The notes under the pieces were generated by a model. That model saw nothing but the letters and a program-made list of their open reading frames with translations, ran no database searches and was not told the DNA's origin. Made by a program: the position numbers and the translations under genes. Shown one piece after another: positions 25,750 to 35,602 of a DNA stretch of 64,000 nt (the first letter of the stretch is position 1; each line of letters begins with the position of its first letter). Source of the DNA: Rhizobium sp. BK376 (GTDB lineage Bacteria; Pseudomonadota; Alphaproteobacteria; Rhizobiales; Rhizobiaceae); contig NZ_SLZG01000020.1 of NCBI RefSeq assembly GCF_004341625.1, forward strand, positions 1 to 64,000. Direction: 5' to 3'.

Positions 25750-25823
25750 CTATTGATCGAATGCCCGGCGACTCGATTGGTTCCGAAAAATGCCGCGCAA
25801 AGCGGGGCAGATGATGCAGACAA

Positions 25824-26009
25824 TCACAGAAGTAGGATCTGCCAATAAACGAGCCGCGTCGAGGTTCCGGATGCAGGATGGATTTCGTAGGGTGGCCCGC
25901 GGCCTTTCATGAAAGCCGCCCACGCATCGCGCCGGCTCTTCCGCTTCCCCATCACCAGCAATCCCCGGTCGTCATCCGCCTGCATCGGTGACGGCTGCTT
26001 TAGTAACAT
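25824..26009 (-). CDS. small hypothetical protein
   Basis: Up to 61 residues, basic in the centre (MGKRKSRRDAWAAFMKGRGP). No family is recognised and the start is uncertain: AAGGGG sits almost touching the ATG at 26009, and another ATG lies at 25985. It lies 29 bases beyond the cold-shock gene on the same strand. Confidence 0.35.
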   Translation of the reverse strand: MLLKQPSPMQADDDRGLLVMGKRKSRRDAWAAFMKGRGPPYEIHPASGTSTRLVYWQILLL

Positions 26010-26038
26010 TCCCCTTTCAAACTCTGTGCACTGGAAGT

Positions 26039-26242
26039 TCAGATCGCTCTGACGTTCTCGGCTTTCGACTTGCCAGTCTTGCGATCCTGACCGAGATCGT
26101 AAGACACCTTCTGACCATCGCGGAGAAGCGTCGACCCCTGGATGGCCGTCGCATGGACAAACACGTCCTGACCTCCTGCATCAGGCGTTATGAAACCGAA
26201 ACCTTTGTCCTGATTGAAAAATTTGACTGTTCCGTTCGCCAC
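26039..26242 (-). CDS. cold-shock domain protein
   Basis: A 67-residue CspA-type single-stranded nucleic-acid-binding protein with the RNP1 motif KGFGFI and RNP2 DVFVHA (GTVKFFNQDKGFGFITPD ... QDVFVHATAIQ). Full family length. The GTG at 26242 was chosen because GGAGG lies eight to twelve bases upstream; a TTG at 26254 is also in frame. It probably acts as an RNA chaperone. Confidence 0.93.
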   Translation of the reverse strand: MANGTVKFFNQDKGFGFITPDAGGQDVFVHATAIQGSTLLRDGQKVSYDLGQDRKTGKSKAENVRAI

Positions 26243-26332
26243 TGCCGCCTCCAATGCCTGCCGTTGATCGGCAGCAATTCATAGCAACCGAGCTGCGATA
26301 GCGCAACTCGGTCCGGTGCACGACAGGCTGGC

Positions 26333-26506
26333 TCATTTCGTTGAACCTTGTCGACCGCCATCAATCGGGGTCACCGGTTCCTTGTCGCTGACGCTTGGCC
26401 TTGTCGCTTCCTGTGCGCTGGACTCCTGGATTGGCTGGTCGATCTGAAGGCGCTCTTCCGAAGTGTCAGGCTTCTCGCCTTTGCGATCGTGTTCCTGATC
26501 ATCCAT
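26333..26506 (-). CDS. small hydrophilic hypothetical protein
   Basis: A 57-residue, strongly charged, probably disordered protein (MDDQEHDRKGEKPDTSEERL ... VTPIDGGRQGSTK). The ATG at 26506 follows GGAGAGGAGACAGAC, a good ribosome site. No family recognised. Confidence 0.5.
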   Translation of the reverse strand: MDDQEHDRKGEKPDTSEERLQIDQPIQESSAQEATRPSVSDKEPVTPIDGGRQGSTK

Positions 26507-27049
26507 GTCTGTCTCCTCTCCATCACTCAGGTCCTTTATCCGAAGCGAGGGTAGGGTTTCCCAGGATAGCTGGTTGAGATTTCCGTGGCTGGAGATCTTG
26601 GGGTGCGGCCAGCAAGAAGTCGTGTGATCTCCGTGGATTGGATGACGACCAAAGGATGGGTATTCATGCGCCTGAGAAGCGACCGGGCTTTTGGCCATAT
26701 GGGAGAAAGTGGCCTGCCGAATGTCCCCTCGGGTGCAAGCTCGTAGAACAGGCCGGGGATCGAACTCTCCCGTGCCGATGCTCAACGGCAAGCAGACGGT
26801 TCTGCCTCTCATAATAGAGCGATAGTAGATCACGAGAGGCAACATGCGCCTTCAAGATAGCATTGGGAGGAAGCGTCAAGTCTGTCATTTTCCCTGTTGA
26901 GCACTAAAGGGCGAAGTGACCGCTGCTCGAATGTGAGCTTCTCCGGTGCAGCGGCCAGGGCCCCTGCTCGCGCGTTTCAAGATCAGACCTTGGGCCTACT
27001 CGCCTTCACCCTGACAACGCATGAGCCATCGTCGCTGAACTACCACGCC
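26507..27049. other. intergenic, possible short ORF only
   Basis: About 540 bases with no convincing gene. A minus-strand frame at 26664-26888 begins plausibly (MTDLTLPPNAILKAHVASRD after AGGGAAA) but soon becomes low-complexity basic sequence. It is listed here as a doubtful ORF only. Confidence 0.35.
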
Positions 27050-29072
27050 TCAGCTGCCGTTTGCGACATTCAGCTTGTCGGCCAAGTCCGAAAGGGTGGG
27101 CCAGACACACTCAGATGTGCCATCATGCCGAGAAGCGCATCGCAATGCTGGTTGGCACAGAAGGCAGGCAGCGGATCGACGATCTCCGCATTATAGGTTT
27201 GCGCGAGTTGAGTCAGGACTTCCCGGGAAAGCGCCTGCCTCTTGTTTAAATAGTCCCAGGGCGGCGCGAGATCGGTTGACGTTCCTTCCATGGCCGCCTT
27301 GGCCGCGGCTTCTGGAATGTAGTGGCCCATTTCCGGAACATCGTGAACGAGAATGACGCGGGTTCCGGCCTTCTTCAGGTCATCCAGCAACCGCGACAAA
27401 GCCGCCTTGATCGGGGCCGACTTGTCTGCCACTGGCGGCGGAACGGAGGGATCGAAATAGACGCCTTCGTTTGGCAGCTCGGCGTCGTGGATGTATTTCG
27501 GCCAGTAGGCGGCCAGGAAAACCAGCGGAATGTGCCGGGATAGGATCAGGTCCTTGACCGCGTCGTTGAACGCGCCGCATCGCTCGGTATCACCACGCGC
27601 TGAAAGCGGGACGCCCGGAAGCGGCGGACACGACGCATGCCCGGCAAACAGTCCGGAAACGCCGGCAGCGCGAGCGGCAACGCCGATCGCCGGGGCCATT
27701 GCGCCGGAATGCGAGTCGCCCCAGACGACGAAAGCCGGGTCTTGCGATGACTGAGCGCCGACATTGCAAAGCTTGCCTGCACGAATATCGGAAATCGATG
27801 GACCGCCATTGTCATCGATAAAGCAGGGCGAGACGCCATATGGCCCTGCATCGTACGTCGCCGCGTATATCTTCTGAACGCTGTCAGGCAGGCGGCCGGG
27901 AATACCCTTCATATGGACGACGGTATTGCCGAGAATAACTGCTCCAACGGCAACCACGATCGCGCCGCCAAAGACGGACTTCCGTCCGATATGGCTTCGA
28001 TTTCCCCGGAACGGGCGTTCGATGAAGGCCCAGGATAGGGTCGCAATCGAGCCAAGGACGACGAGGAGGGTCGTCACAAGGCCCAGCGAATAACCGCTCA
28101 GCATTCTTGTGAAGACGATCAGCGGCCAATGCCAGAGATAGAGGGAATAGGAGATCAGGCCCACTGACACCAGCGGCGGAAAGCGCAGCAGTTTCGCAGT
28201 CACCCGGCTGCCATTCCCGAACTGGATAGCGAGCGCCGCTCCAAGGCAGGGCAACAGCGCCGCGATGCCGGGAAAAGCCATGCGGTCATCGAACCCGAAG
28301 ACCGCAACGGCGATCAGCGCCAGGCCAAGGGCCACCAGGGCTTCTTTCGGCAGGTCGGCAATCCTCTGCGGCAGTGGATTGAGTGCGACCAGCGATCCCA
28401 GCAGCAATTCCCACGCCCGGAACGGAAGCAGATAGAAGGCGGCACTCTGGGAGCGCTCGACCATCCAGGCGCTGGCCACCAGCGAGGCCACGAACAAGAT
28501 CACTAAAACAGCGGTCAGCCGCCGGGGCGCGAACCGATGGATTGCGATAAGAAGCAGCGGGAAGAGGATATAGAACTGCTCTTCGACGGCGAGTGACCAG
28601 GTATGCAGCAGAGGCTTCGTCTGCGCCGCGATGTCGAAATATCCGGTTTCCTTTTGAACTGGAAGTTCGAACCGAACATTGCCGCCGCCTTCAGGCTGCG
28701 CGCGAAATACTCCATCTCGACCGGCATCAGCAGCAGCCAGGCAGCGACCGCACATGCAATCATGACAGCGAACAGCGCCGGGAAAATCCGCCGGATGCGA
28801 CGCTCGTAAAAGCGTATCAGGCTGAATTCGTTGCGTTCGAGTTCTCCCCCGACCAGGCCTGCCATCAGGAAGCCGGAGATCACGAAGAAGACGTCGACGC
28901 CGACGAACCCGCCGCCAAAGCCCGAAACTCCGGCATGGTAGAAGACGACGGGCAGAATGGCGATTGCTCTTAGACCGTCGATATCTGCCCGGTAGGGCAT
29001 GTCTGGCCGCGATGCGTCAGAAATCGATCGGCGGCGATATTCGATATTCAACTTGAAACCCTTTGAGCGCAC
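27050..29072 (-). pseudogene. OafA-type acyltransferase 3 with SGNH domain, frameshifted
   Basis: The first frame (29072 down to about 28656) carries the acyltransferase-3 start: YRADIDGLRAIAILPVVFYH, GVDVFFVISGFLM and FYERRIRRIFPAL. One base is missing at 28654-28655, and the second frame continues with KETGYFDIAAQTKPLLHTWS, the conserved SVEEQF-like AVEEQFYILFPLLL, eight or so membrane segments and a periplasmic SGNH esterase-like domain (VVWGDSHSGAM). The usual DxxHLS end appears as MAHLSVSG, followed by a further shift; restoring it would end the gene at 27050. These proteins O-acylate surface glycans. Inactive as written. Confidence 0.82.
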
Positions 29073-29213
29073 ACATCTTCGGCGCTTGTGTCCGACGGAA
29101 GGCGGTCAAATACTGGAACAAACTGAACGCACCCTGAAATGTCCGCGTATACGCTCTCTACGATTGAGCGGCGAGATGTTCCTGACGAACGGTTTGCTAT
29201 GTTGCAAAGGCAC

Positions 29214-29238
29214 TGGCCGGAGCCATCAGCTCCGGCCA
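29214..29238. repeat. perfect 10-bp hairpin
   Basis: TGGCCGGAGC and GCTCCGGCCA flank CATCA. It lies between the acyltransferase gene and the insertion sequence. No T-run follows in either direction. A terminator-like role is possible but unproven. Confidence 0.45.
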
Positions 29239-29321
29239 ATAGGGTCTAACTCAGCAGCCTGGAGACCGCGTTCCTTATCCTCGCCTGATCGTTCCATAAT
29301 TCCTATTATCTGATCTTTAGC

Positions 29322-31107
29322 TGTAATGGCATTTTAGAGATGCGACACATAGGCCAGTTAGAGATGCGACAGTCGTCGCCTCTTGGGATGCTGGTCGAGC
29401 GTCAGCATTGGGAAGCAAGATTAGCGACGTGCATCGTGGCCGAGGTCATCTTTGTTCGGAGTCGTCATGTCTTGTTTGATTGTCATGTCTCAAAAGGAAT
29501 TGCATCGTCTTGAACAAATTCAGCGGGTTCGCCAAGGCAGCCTGACGGTCACACGGGCGGCTGCGCTGCTTGGGCTCAGTCGCAGCCAGGTCCATCGGCT
29601 GCTGCAAGCCTATGACGAGAATGGCGCTGACGGTCTCGTTTCGAAGAAGCGCGGCCGTCCGAGCAACCGGCGCCACAGTGAGGACTTCCGCAATCTGGCT
29701 CTCGACCTTGTGCGTGAGCATTACGCGGATTTTGGCCCAACGCTGGCGGCCGAGAAGCTGATCGAACGCCACCGGATTGCCGTCAGCAAGGAGACACTGC
29801 GCCAGTGGATGATGGAAGCCGGCATCTGGGTGTCGCGACGCGAACGTAAGAAGCGGGTTTTCCAGCCGCGCGGCCGGCGCGATTGTTTCGGCGAACTCGT
29901 TCAGATCGACGGCTCGCTTCATTGGTGGTTCGAGAACCGTGGCCGCAAATGCGCCCTGCTCGTTTATATCGACGATGCCACCGGCAAGCTGTTGCATCTG
30001 CGCTTTGCGACTTCAGAGAACACCTTCGACTATCTGCACGCGACGAAGGCTTATTTGCAGCAATGGGGCAAGCCGATCGCGTTCTACAGCGACAAGCATG
30101 GCATCTTCCGCAGCACGCATGCCTCGATGACGGACCGGACGAGCGGTCTGACGCAATTCGGTCGGGCACTGTATGAGCTCAACATCGACATTATCTGCGC
30201 CAACACCCCGCAGGCCAAAGGCCGCGTAGAAAGGGCCAATCAGACGCTGCAGGATCGGCTGGTGAAGGAACTGCGGCTTCGCGGTATCGATACGATCGAG
30301 GCGGCCAACGCCTATGCGCCGGAGTTCATGGCGGATTTCAACGCGCGTTTTGGCAAGCCTCCACGCAATCCGAAGGACATGCATCGACCGCTGGCCGATC
30401 ACGAGAACCTGGATGGTGCCATGTGCCGCAAGGAGGTTCGCAAGCTGTCGCATTCCTTGACGCTGCGCTATGACAAGGTGATGTTCATCCTCGATCCGAC
30501 AGAGCGCGCAACGGCGCTGACGGGCAAGAAGGTTGTCGTTTGCGATTATCCTGACGGACGACTTGAGATCACAGACGGAGAAGCCTCCCTGCCCTACAGG
30601 ACGTTTGATACGTTACGGTCAGTACACCGATCCGAGGTGGTCGAGAACAAGCGGCTGGACGACATGCTTTCGATCGTCGCTGAGCTGCAGGCTGGGCGTC
30701 AGCAGCAGCGCAGCAAAAGTGGCCCGCGTCGAGGCGGACAGACGGATCACATGTTCGGCATTCCCGATGGCAGCGTGAGCAACGGTTATCAGAAACGCGG
30801 CACCAAGCCTGGACGAAAGACGGATTTTACGAAGGATCCTGCCGTCATCGCCCGACGGCGGCAAGCGTTGGTGAGCTGGCGTGTCGCCGAGTGATGTGAG
30901 CGATCCGGTTGAGAAAGCTAAAGTATATGATTGCGCCCGAGCCATCCGCCGCCGACCGGGCTGCGCAACCCTGACCAGCTCCACCCGGACGGCGGCTCGC
31001 GCTTGCGTATCCATAACTATAGAATCTTGCATATTCAGTAACATTGGATAGTATGGCGTCGCGTTTCTAAATTGCTTACTTTGTCTCATCTTTAAATAGC
31101 TGTGACA
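29322..31107 (+). mobile_element. complete IS1202-group (ISNCY) insertion sequence, 1786 bp
   Basis: Imperfect 26-bp inverted ends (left 29322-29347 starting TGTAATGGC; right 31082-31107, reverse complement starting TGTCACAGC) agree at about 18 of 26 positions. The 5-bp direct repeat TTAGC flanks the element (29317-29321 and 31108-31112), the mark of a transposition target duplication. The left end also has TTAGAGATGCGACA twice (29334-29347, 29358-29371), as expected for transposase-binding repeats. It contains one full transposase gene, so it may still be active. Confidence 0.88.
29485..30894 (+). CDS. ISNCY/IS1202-type transposase
   Basis: A 469-residue DDE transposase. The N-terminal helix-turn-helix (LTVTRAAALLGLSRSQVHRL) and second DNA-binding region (SNRRHSEDFRNLALDLVREH) are followed by the catalytic core: the first Asp in GELVQIDGSLHWWFENRG, the second in AFYSDKHGIFR and the Glu in ANTPQAKGRVERANQTLQ. 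The start at 29485 fits the usual N-terminus (MSQKELHRLEQI), but ATG 29467 and TTG 29452 are also in frame. No frameshift is seen. Confidence 0.92.
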   Translation: MSQKELHRLEQIQRVRQGSLTVTRAAALLGLSRSQVHRLLQAYDENGADGLVSKKRGRPSNRRHSEDFRNLALDLVREHYADFGPTLAAEKLIERHRIAVSKETLRQWMMEAGIWVSRRERKKRVFQPRGRRDCFGELVQIDGSLHWWFENRGRKCALLVYIDDATGKLLHLRFATSENTFDYLHATKAYLQQWGKPIAFYSDKHGIFRSTHASMTDRTSGLTQFGRALYELNIDIICANTPQAKGRVERANQTLQDRLVKELRLRGIDTIEAANAYAPEFMADFNARFGKPPRNPKDMHRPLADHENLDGAMCRKEVRKLSHSLTLRYDKVMFILDPTERATALTGKKVVVCDYPDGRLEITDGEASLPYRTFDTLRSVHRSEVVENKRLDDMLSIVAELQAGRQQQRSKSGPRRGGQTDHMFGIPDGSVSNGYQKRGTKPGRKTDFTKDPAVIARRRQALVSWRVAE

Positions 31108-31112
31108 TTAGC

Positions 31113-31622
31113 CGGCTAATTATAAATTCTATCTTCAAGTGCGACATGACAATGATTTCAATGGTTTCGCTTTGGAGATTACAGCGTCTCTCACTACTAG
31201 AATCTGCTCACCCTCGTCATTCGACCCCGATTCCGCCTTGTCAGACGCAAAGTTTCCGGTAACGGGATGGCTTGTCCGTGGAGCGGCATCATGCGCCGAT
31301 CTATCGCAAGCTCAGCCGCAACATCCTCGTCGCCAACGCCGTTTCGGGCCGCTACGTCTACGACTGTCTAAGACATATCACATGGTCTACGATCGGCGGC
31401 CGAAACTTCAAAAACTGTCCGGTTGGCGCCGTCCGGCGAGCGGTGATCGACCGGATTGTCTACAGCGGGTCGATGCAGCGGATCGCAGCCTGATCCGCTA
31501 AGACTGGCGTCGGTTCTCTGTTAGAGATGAAAGATTTTAAGCGCTGTGGTCGCTCGATTGATCGTTTCGATCCCAGGGATAGTTCTATATGATCTCGGCG
31601 CACTCTTCGAGATTTTCGAAAA
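31113..31622. other. region between the IS and the LysR gene
   Basis: About 500 bases. It contains one doubtful short ORF (listed separately) and the upstream region of the LysR-type gene. Nothing else is supported. Confidence 0.4.
31272..31493 (+). CDS. possible gene fragment of unknown family
   Basis: A 73-residue frame from a TTG reads protein-like (APIYRKLSRNILVANAVSG, then FKNCPVGAVRRAVIDRIVYS) and ends at a normal stop. No ribosome site is clear and no family is recognised. It may be the end of a gene interrupted by rearrangement near the insertion sequence. Confidence 0.3.
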   Translation: MSVERHHAPIYRKLSRNILVANAVSGRYVYDCLRHITWSTIGGRNFKNCPVGAVRRAVIDRIVYSGSMQRIAA

Positions 31623-32504
31623 TTGGACACGTTAGAGGCTCTTCGATTGTTTGTTGGCATCGCCGAGGTGGGGAGCCTTTCGGCAGCCGCGCGACAGCAC
31701 GCCGTTGCGACATCGACAGCCACCGCCGCCCTCCAGCAGTTGGAAAATCAAGCGGGAACGACGTTGATCAGACGGTCAACGCGTCGTCTCTCGTTTACCC
31801 ATGAAGGACTTCAGTTTTTGTCCGACGCCCGAAAGTTGCTCGCGGATTGGGATGCTTCCGTTGGCGGGGTCAAGGATGGGCCGCTGCGAGGCACGATCAA
31901 GATGACGTCTACAGTCGACTTCGGAAGAAGCAAGGTCGTTCCGGCGATAGACCGTTTCATGGAACTACACTCCGGCATTTCCATCGATCTGCATATTTCC
32001 GATACCGTCATGGACCTTGTCGAGCACAATATCGATCTTGCAATACGGAACGGACCTCTAAGAGATTCATCCCTCAAGGCACGCCTTATCCTGCGCGGCC
32101 AGCGAGTGATCTCTGCAGCGCCTTCGTATTGGCAGGCACGAGGCATGCCATTACATCCCGAGGATCTCGGAGCCCACATCTGCCTCATGGTGTCCCGGCC
32201 CGGTACGACTTTCTCAACGTGGCATTTTGTCGAAGGCGGAAAGTCTGTCTCGGTAAGGGTGTCCGGAAACCGCGTGACGAACGATGGCTCGATCCTGAAA
32301 AGATGGGCGCTCAAGGGATATGGCGTCTTCCTGAGCCCTGTTTGGGATATTCGAGAAGAACTGTCATCGGGCGCTCTCGTCCCTGCCCTCGATGGGTTTC
32401 TTCCGGATAATGCCAACCTTTACGCTGTTACCGACGGCAGCGCGGCCAGCCACCGTGTCCGGGCCCTGATCGACTTCCTGGCGGACGAGTTCAATCGTGA
32501 ATAG
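31623..32504 (+). CDS. LysR-family transcriptional regulator
   Basis: A 293-residue LysR regulator. It has an N-terminal winged helix (TLEALRLFVGIAEVGSLSAA, ARQHAVATSTATAALQQLEN, TLIRRSTRRLSFTHEG) and a periplasmic-binding-protein-like effector domain from about residue 90. The start is a TTG at 31623, the only in-frame codon giving a full N-terminus. It is convergent with the SulP gene and no divergent target is adjacent, so its regulon and ligand cannot be read from context. Confidence 0.9.
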   Translation: MDTLEALRLFVGIAEVGSLSAAARQHAVATSTATAALQQLENQAGTTLIRRSTRRLSFTHEGLQFLSDARKLLADWDASVGGVKDGPLRGTIKMTSTVDFGRSKVVPAIDRFMELHSGISIDLHISDTVMDLVEHNIDLAIRNGPLRDSSLKARLILRGQRVISAAPSYWQARGMPLHPEDLGAHICLMVSRPGTTFSTWHFVEGGKSVSVRVSGNRVTNDGSILKRWALKGYGVFLSPVWDIREELSSGALVPALDGFLPDNANLYAVTDGSAASHRVRALIDFLADEFNRE

Positions 32505-32560
32505 TCAGGAAGAAGCGCAATAATTTGCTTTCATTTCAGTGCCCGCTCGCAGCTGATGCT

Positions 32561-34147
32561 CTAGACCACTGCGGAAACCGCATCATCGACGCTGAAGCTG
32601 CACCGCTCCTGAAGATCGCTGCCCGTAGACATGAATAGATCCCGCACGCGATCATGCACCCGGGCGTACTGAACCTTCATTCCTCGACCACTGATTGCGC
32701 CGTCAAATTCGAGAAGCGATTCAAGCGCCGTGCTATCCAGATCGATGCTCTCCTCCAGACTGATGACCACCGCGCGAACCGAGGAATCCTTTTCGATGTT
32801 TTTCTTGATGGCGGCAAACACCGGATCCGCGTTGGCGAAGAACAACTGCTGCGAGGGTCGCCAAATGCCAATACCCTCAACCGCCGCCGCATCGGGGTGT
32901 CGAGCGATGTCGACGAAATCATGGCTCCCGCGGAGCCGTCCGAGTTGGGCAACATGCGGATAGGCAAGCCGTTGTAACAGCGCAGCCATGGAAATGACAA
33001 TTGCGAGGACGACGCCATCAATGACGCCCAGGAAGATGACGCCTACCGCCGCTGCCAGAGCGATGATCAAGTCCCTCTTCAGACGCCACAAGTGGATCAA
33101 TGCAGAAGGATCGACGGCGTGGGAAAGAGCAGCAATGACCACTGCCGCTAGGACTGGCTTCGGTAGGAATGCGATCTCGCTCGCGAAAAAGAATACGAGG
33201 AAGGCAAGGGCTGCCGCAGCAATTGCTGCCGTTGCCCGGCTTTCTGCTCCGGCCGCCTCGCTCGCCTGCCCCGCCGAGAACCCGGCTCCGACCGGCATCC
33301 CCTGAACGACTGCGCTGATTAGGTTCGCTACGCCGATCGCGCCCACTTCCCGGTTCGGGCTGACGGTTTCACCGTGTCGCAAGGATAGGGAACGGATCGT
33401 TCCCCAGGATTCGGCAAACAGGATCAGTGCCAGAGGAAGCGTGTAAGGAAATACCTCCCGAATCTGCGACCACCTTGCCAATTCAATTTGGGGCCAGCGC
33501 GGCACAAAGTCGATCACACCAACGACCGCGACGCCTCGGCCTGGTAAATTCAAGGCCCAGGACGTGGCGATACCGATTGCGAGAACCAGAAGCGAGCCGG
33601 GCAGCGCGGGAAAGCGTCGGAACACCATGAGAGCGCCAAGCGCCAGCAATCCGATAATCACACTTGGAACATGCCAGCGTGGAAGCGCGTGGACGATTCC
33701 GGTGACCAACCGCGGGACGCCGGGCGCGGCAATCGGATACCCAACCAGTTCCGGAACCTGTTTCAGAATAATCGTGATCGCCAAACCGAAGGCGAAACCG
33801 CGCAGGACAGGTCGTGAAACGAATACAGCCAGATTACCCAGCCTCAGCAGTGAGGCCGAGAGAAAGATTAACGACACCAAAGCGACCACGAGCGACATGA
33901 GCACGGTCTTGTCGTCTCCAGCGCCTGGGACGGCCGCCAGTGTCGCGGCGAGGATTGCCGCGGATGAAGACGTGGGTGTTACGATCGCAAAACGGCTTCG
34001 CCCAACCAGGGAATAGGCCACGCAGCCGATGACGGCGGCGTAGATAGCGTGCTGGGCAGCGACGCCCGCGATCCCGGCATAGGCTATCGCTTCTGGAAGT
34101 ATAAGAGCGCTAAGGGACAGGCCCGCTACCCAGTCACCCTTCCGCAT
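32561..34147 (-). CDS. SulP-family anion permease with STAS domain
   Basis: A 528-residue SulP transporter. It has ten to twelve membrane segments beginning with GLSLSALILPEAIAYAGIAG, then the family signatures ATPSSS-like IVTPTSSSAAILAATL and ISAVVQGMPVGAGFSAGQAS. A C-terminal cytoplasmic STAS domain follows from about residue 410 (VRAVVISLEESIDLDSTALE). SulP proteins carry sulfate, bicarbonate or dicarboxylates; the substrate here is undetermined. The start at 34147 has only a weak ribosome site (AAGGGTG). Confidence 0.9.
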   Translation of the reverse strand: MRKGDWVAGLSLSALILPEAIAYAGIAGVAAQHAIYAAVIGCVAYSLVGRSRFAIVTPTSSSAAILAATLAAVPGAGDDKTVLMSLVVALVSLIFLSASLLRLGNLAVFVSRPVLRGFAFGLAITIILKQVPELVGYPIAAPGVPRLVTGIVHALPRWHVPSVIIGLLALGALMVFRRFPALPGSLLVLAIGIATSWALNLPGRGVAVVGVIDFVPRWPQIELARWSQIREVFPYTLPLALILFAESWGTIRSLSLRHGETVSPNREVGAIGVANLISAVVQGMPVGAGFSAGQASEAAGAESRATAAIAAAALAFLVFFFASEIAFLPKPVLAAVVIAALSHAVDPSALIHLWRLKRDLIIALAAAVGVIFLGVIDGVVLAIVISMAALLQRLAYPHVAQLGRLRGSHDFVDIARHPDAAAVEGIGIWRPSQQLFFANADPVFAAIKKNIEKDSSVRAVVISLEESIDLDSTALESLLEFDGAISGRGMKVQYARVHDRVRDLFMSTGSDLQERCSFSVDDAVSAVV

Positions 34148-34550
34148 ATCTCACTGCCACCCTTTCGTCTTCGCGCCCGATCTTAGCCTCCTAACGATAT
34201 CATCAGTGCTCGGTTCGGCGAAGACTTGCGCTGCGCTCCCATAGTCCTGGAACGATTCCCAGTTTCACTCACCGCAGCAGATGCTGCGCAATTCGCATTC
34301 CCAGATCCCATCCCATTCTTGCCGCGGCAAAAGAAATGAATCGCCCTGTGCCATCACGTCGACGGGATAGACAGCGCCCGCATTCGTCGGGCGAGCCCCC
34401 TGCTCCCATCTCTCGTATTTTCCGAAAGGTGCCTTCGAGTTAAGCCCAATTATCGCGAACGGGGAAACAAACAATATTCTGTCGGCAGCCCCTTGGCGCG
34501 GCCATCTTCCGCAAGCCGTGACCAAAATAATTCCTGGAAGGACAAAGTTC
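34148..34550. other. intergenic between SulP and SDR genes
   Basis: About 400 bases between divergently oriented genes, expected to hold two promoters. No gene or known operator is recognised. Confidence 0.4.
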
Positions 34551-35249
34551 ATGACTAAAGTTGCAATCGTCACCGGCGCTTCGCAGGGCATCGGCGCCGA
34601 AATCGTCTTGGCGTTTCGAAAGCTCGGCTACCGCGTTGTCGCGACCTCGCGCACGATCAAACCATCGGAAGATCCGAACATCCTGACCGTCGCGGGTGAT
34701 ATCGGCGATCCTGGGACCGCCCAGCGTATCGTCTCGGAAGCCGTCACGCAGTTTGGCCGGATCGACACGTTGGTGAACAACGCTGGGATCTTTATCGGCA
34801 AGCCTTTCACCGAAAACAATATCGAGGACTATAACGCCGTCATGAACGTGAACATGGCCGGCTTCTTCCACATTACCAAGCTGACCCTCGCTGAAATGGA
34901 AAAGCATTCGAGCGGCCATGTGGTGAATATCACCGGCAGCATCGACAACGGCATCAGCGGCGGCCACACGGCGCTGGCTGCCCTTACCAAGGGTGGTTTG
35001 AACGCCGTAACACGTGTACTGGCGATCGAATATGCCAAGAAGGGCATTCGGGTGAACGCAGTCGCGCCGGGCGTCACCGACACCCCTATGCATTCTAAGG
35101 AACATCACGAAATGCTGGGCTCCTTACATCCGCTTGGTCGCATTGGCAAAGCGAGCGAAGTGGCCAGCGCCGTTGTATTCCTGGAGTCAGCAGAGTTCGT
35201 CACGGGCGAGATCCTGCACGTTGACGGCGGCCAGAGCGCCGGCCGCTGA
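34551..35249 (+). CDS. SDR-family oxidoreductase, atypical active site
   Basis: A 232-residue short-chain dehydrogenase/reductase. The cofactor motif TGASQGIG is at residues 9-16, NNAG and the strand VVNITGS follow, and the C-terminal block IRVNAVAPGVTDTPMH is typical. The catalytic Lys is in ALAALTKGGLNAVT, but the Tyr normally four residues before it is Ala, so the usual YxxxK motif is not complete. Related proteins with the same ALxxLTKGG pattern exist, so it may be a subfamily trait. The start at 34551 follows GGAAGGACAAAGTTC. Confidence 0.9.
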   Translation: MTKVAIVTGASQGIGAEIVLAFRKLGYRVVATSRTIKPSEDPNILTVAGDIGDPGTAQRIVSEAVTQFGRIDTLVNNAGIFIGKPFTENNIEDYNAVMNVNMAGFFHITKLTLAEMEKHSSGHVVNITGSIDNGISGGHTALAALTKGGLNAVTRVLAIEYAKKGIRVNAVAPGVTDTPMHSKEHHEMLGSLHPLGRIGKASEVASAVVFLESAEFVTGEILHVDGGQSAGR

Positions 35250-35602
35250 GAACGCCGACGGAGTATTGGACTTGCTGCGAAGCGCTTCGTCGGCCTTCCC
35301 CGGAAAGCCGAATTGCAGGTTCCGTTCCGATCGTACGAATTCTGCGCTCCACGTGATTGCGCCAGTCTTCGCAGCACGAGAACACCCGGCGCCGGACACT
35401 TTCGCTGAAACCTCGAACATGATTTCGATAGAACCGTATCGGGTTCAGCGACCCGAGAGACGGTGAGCTCGGTTGCCTGACGATTACATCTATGGTGCGG
35501 TCCAGACGCGGGGATGCTAAGGTCCCAGCAGTGCATGCCGCCGGCATGAGGAACGGCATCACCATTGGACCTAAGTCGGCTCATCGCAGTCAACGTGCCG
35601 GA
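35250..35602. other. intergenic, no supported gene
   Basis: About 350 bases between the convergent ends of the SDR gene and the sulfur operon. Frames here lack ribosome sites and motifs. Confidence 0.4.
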
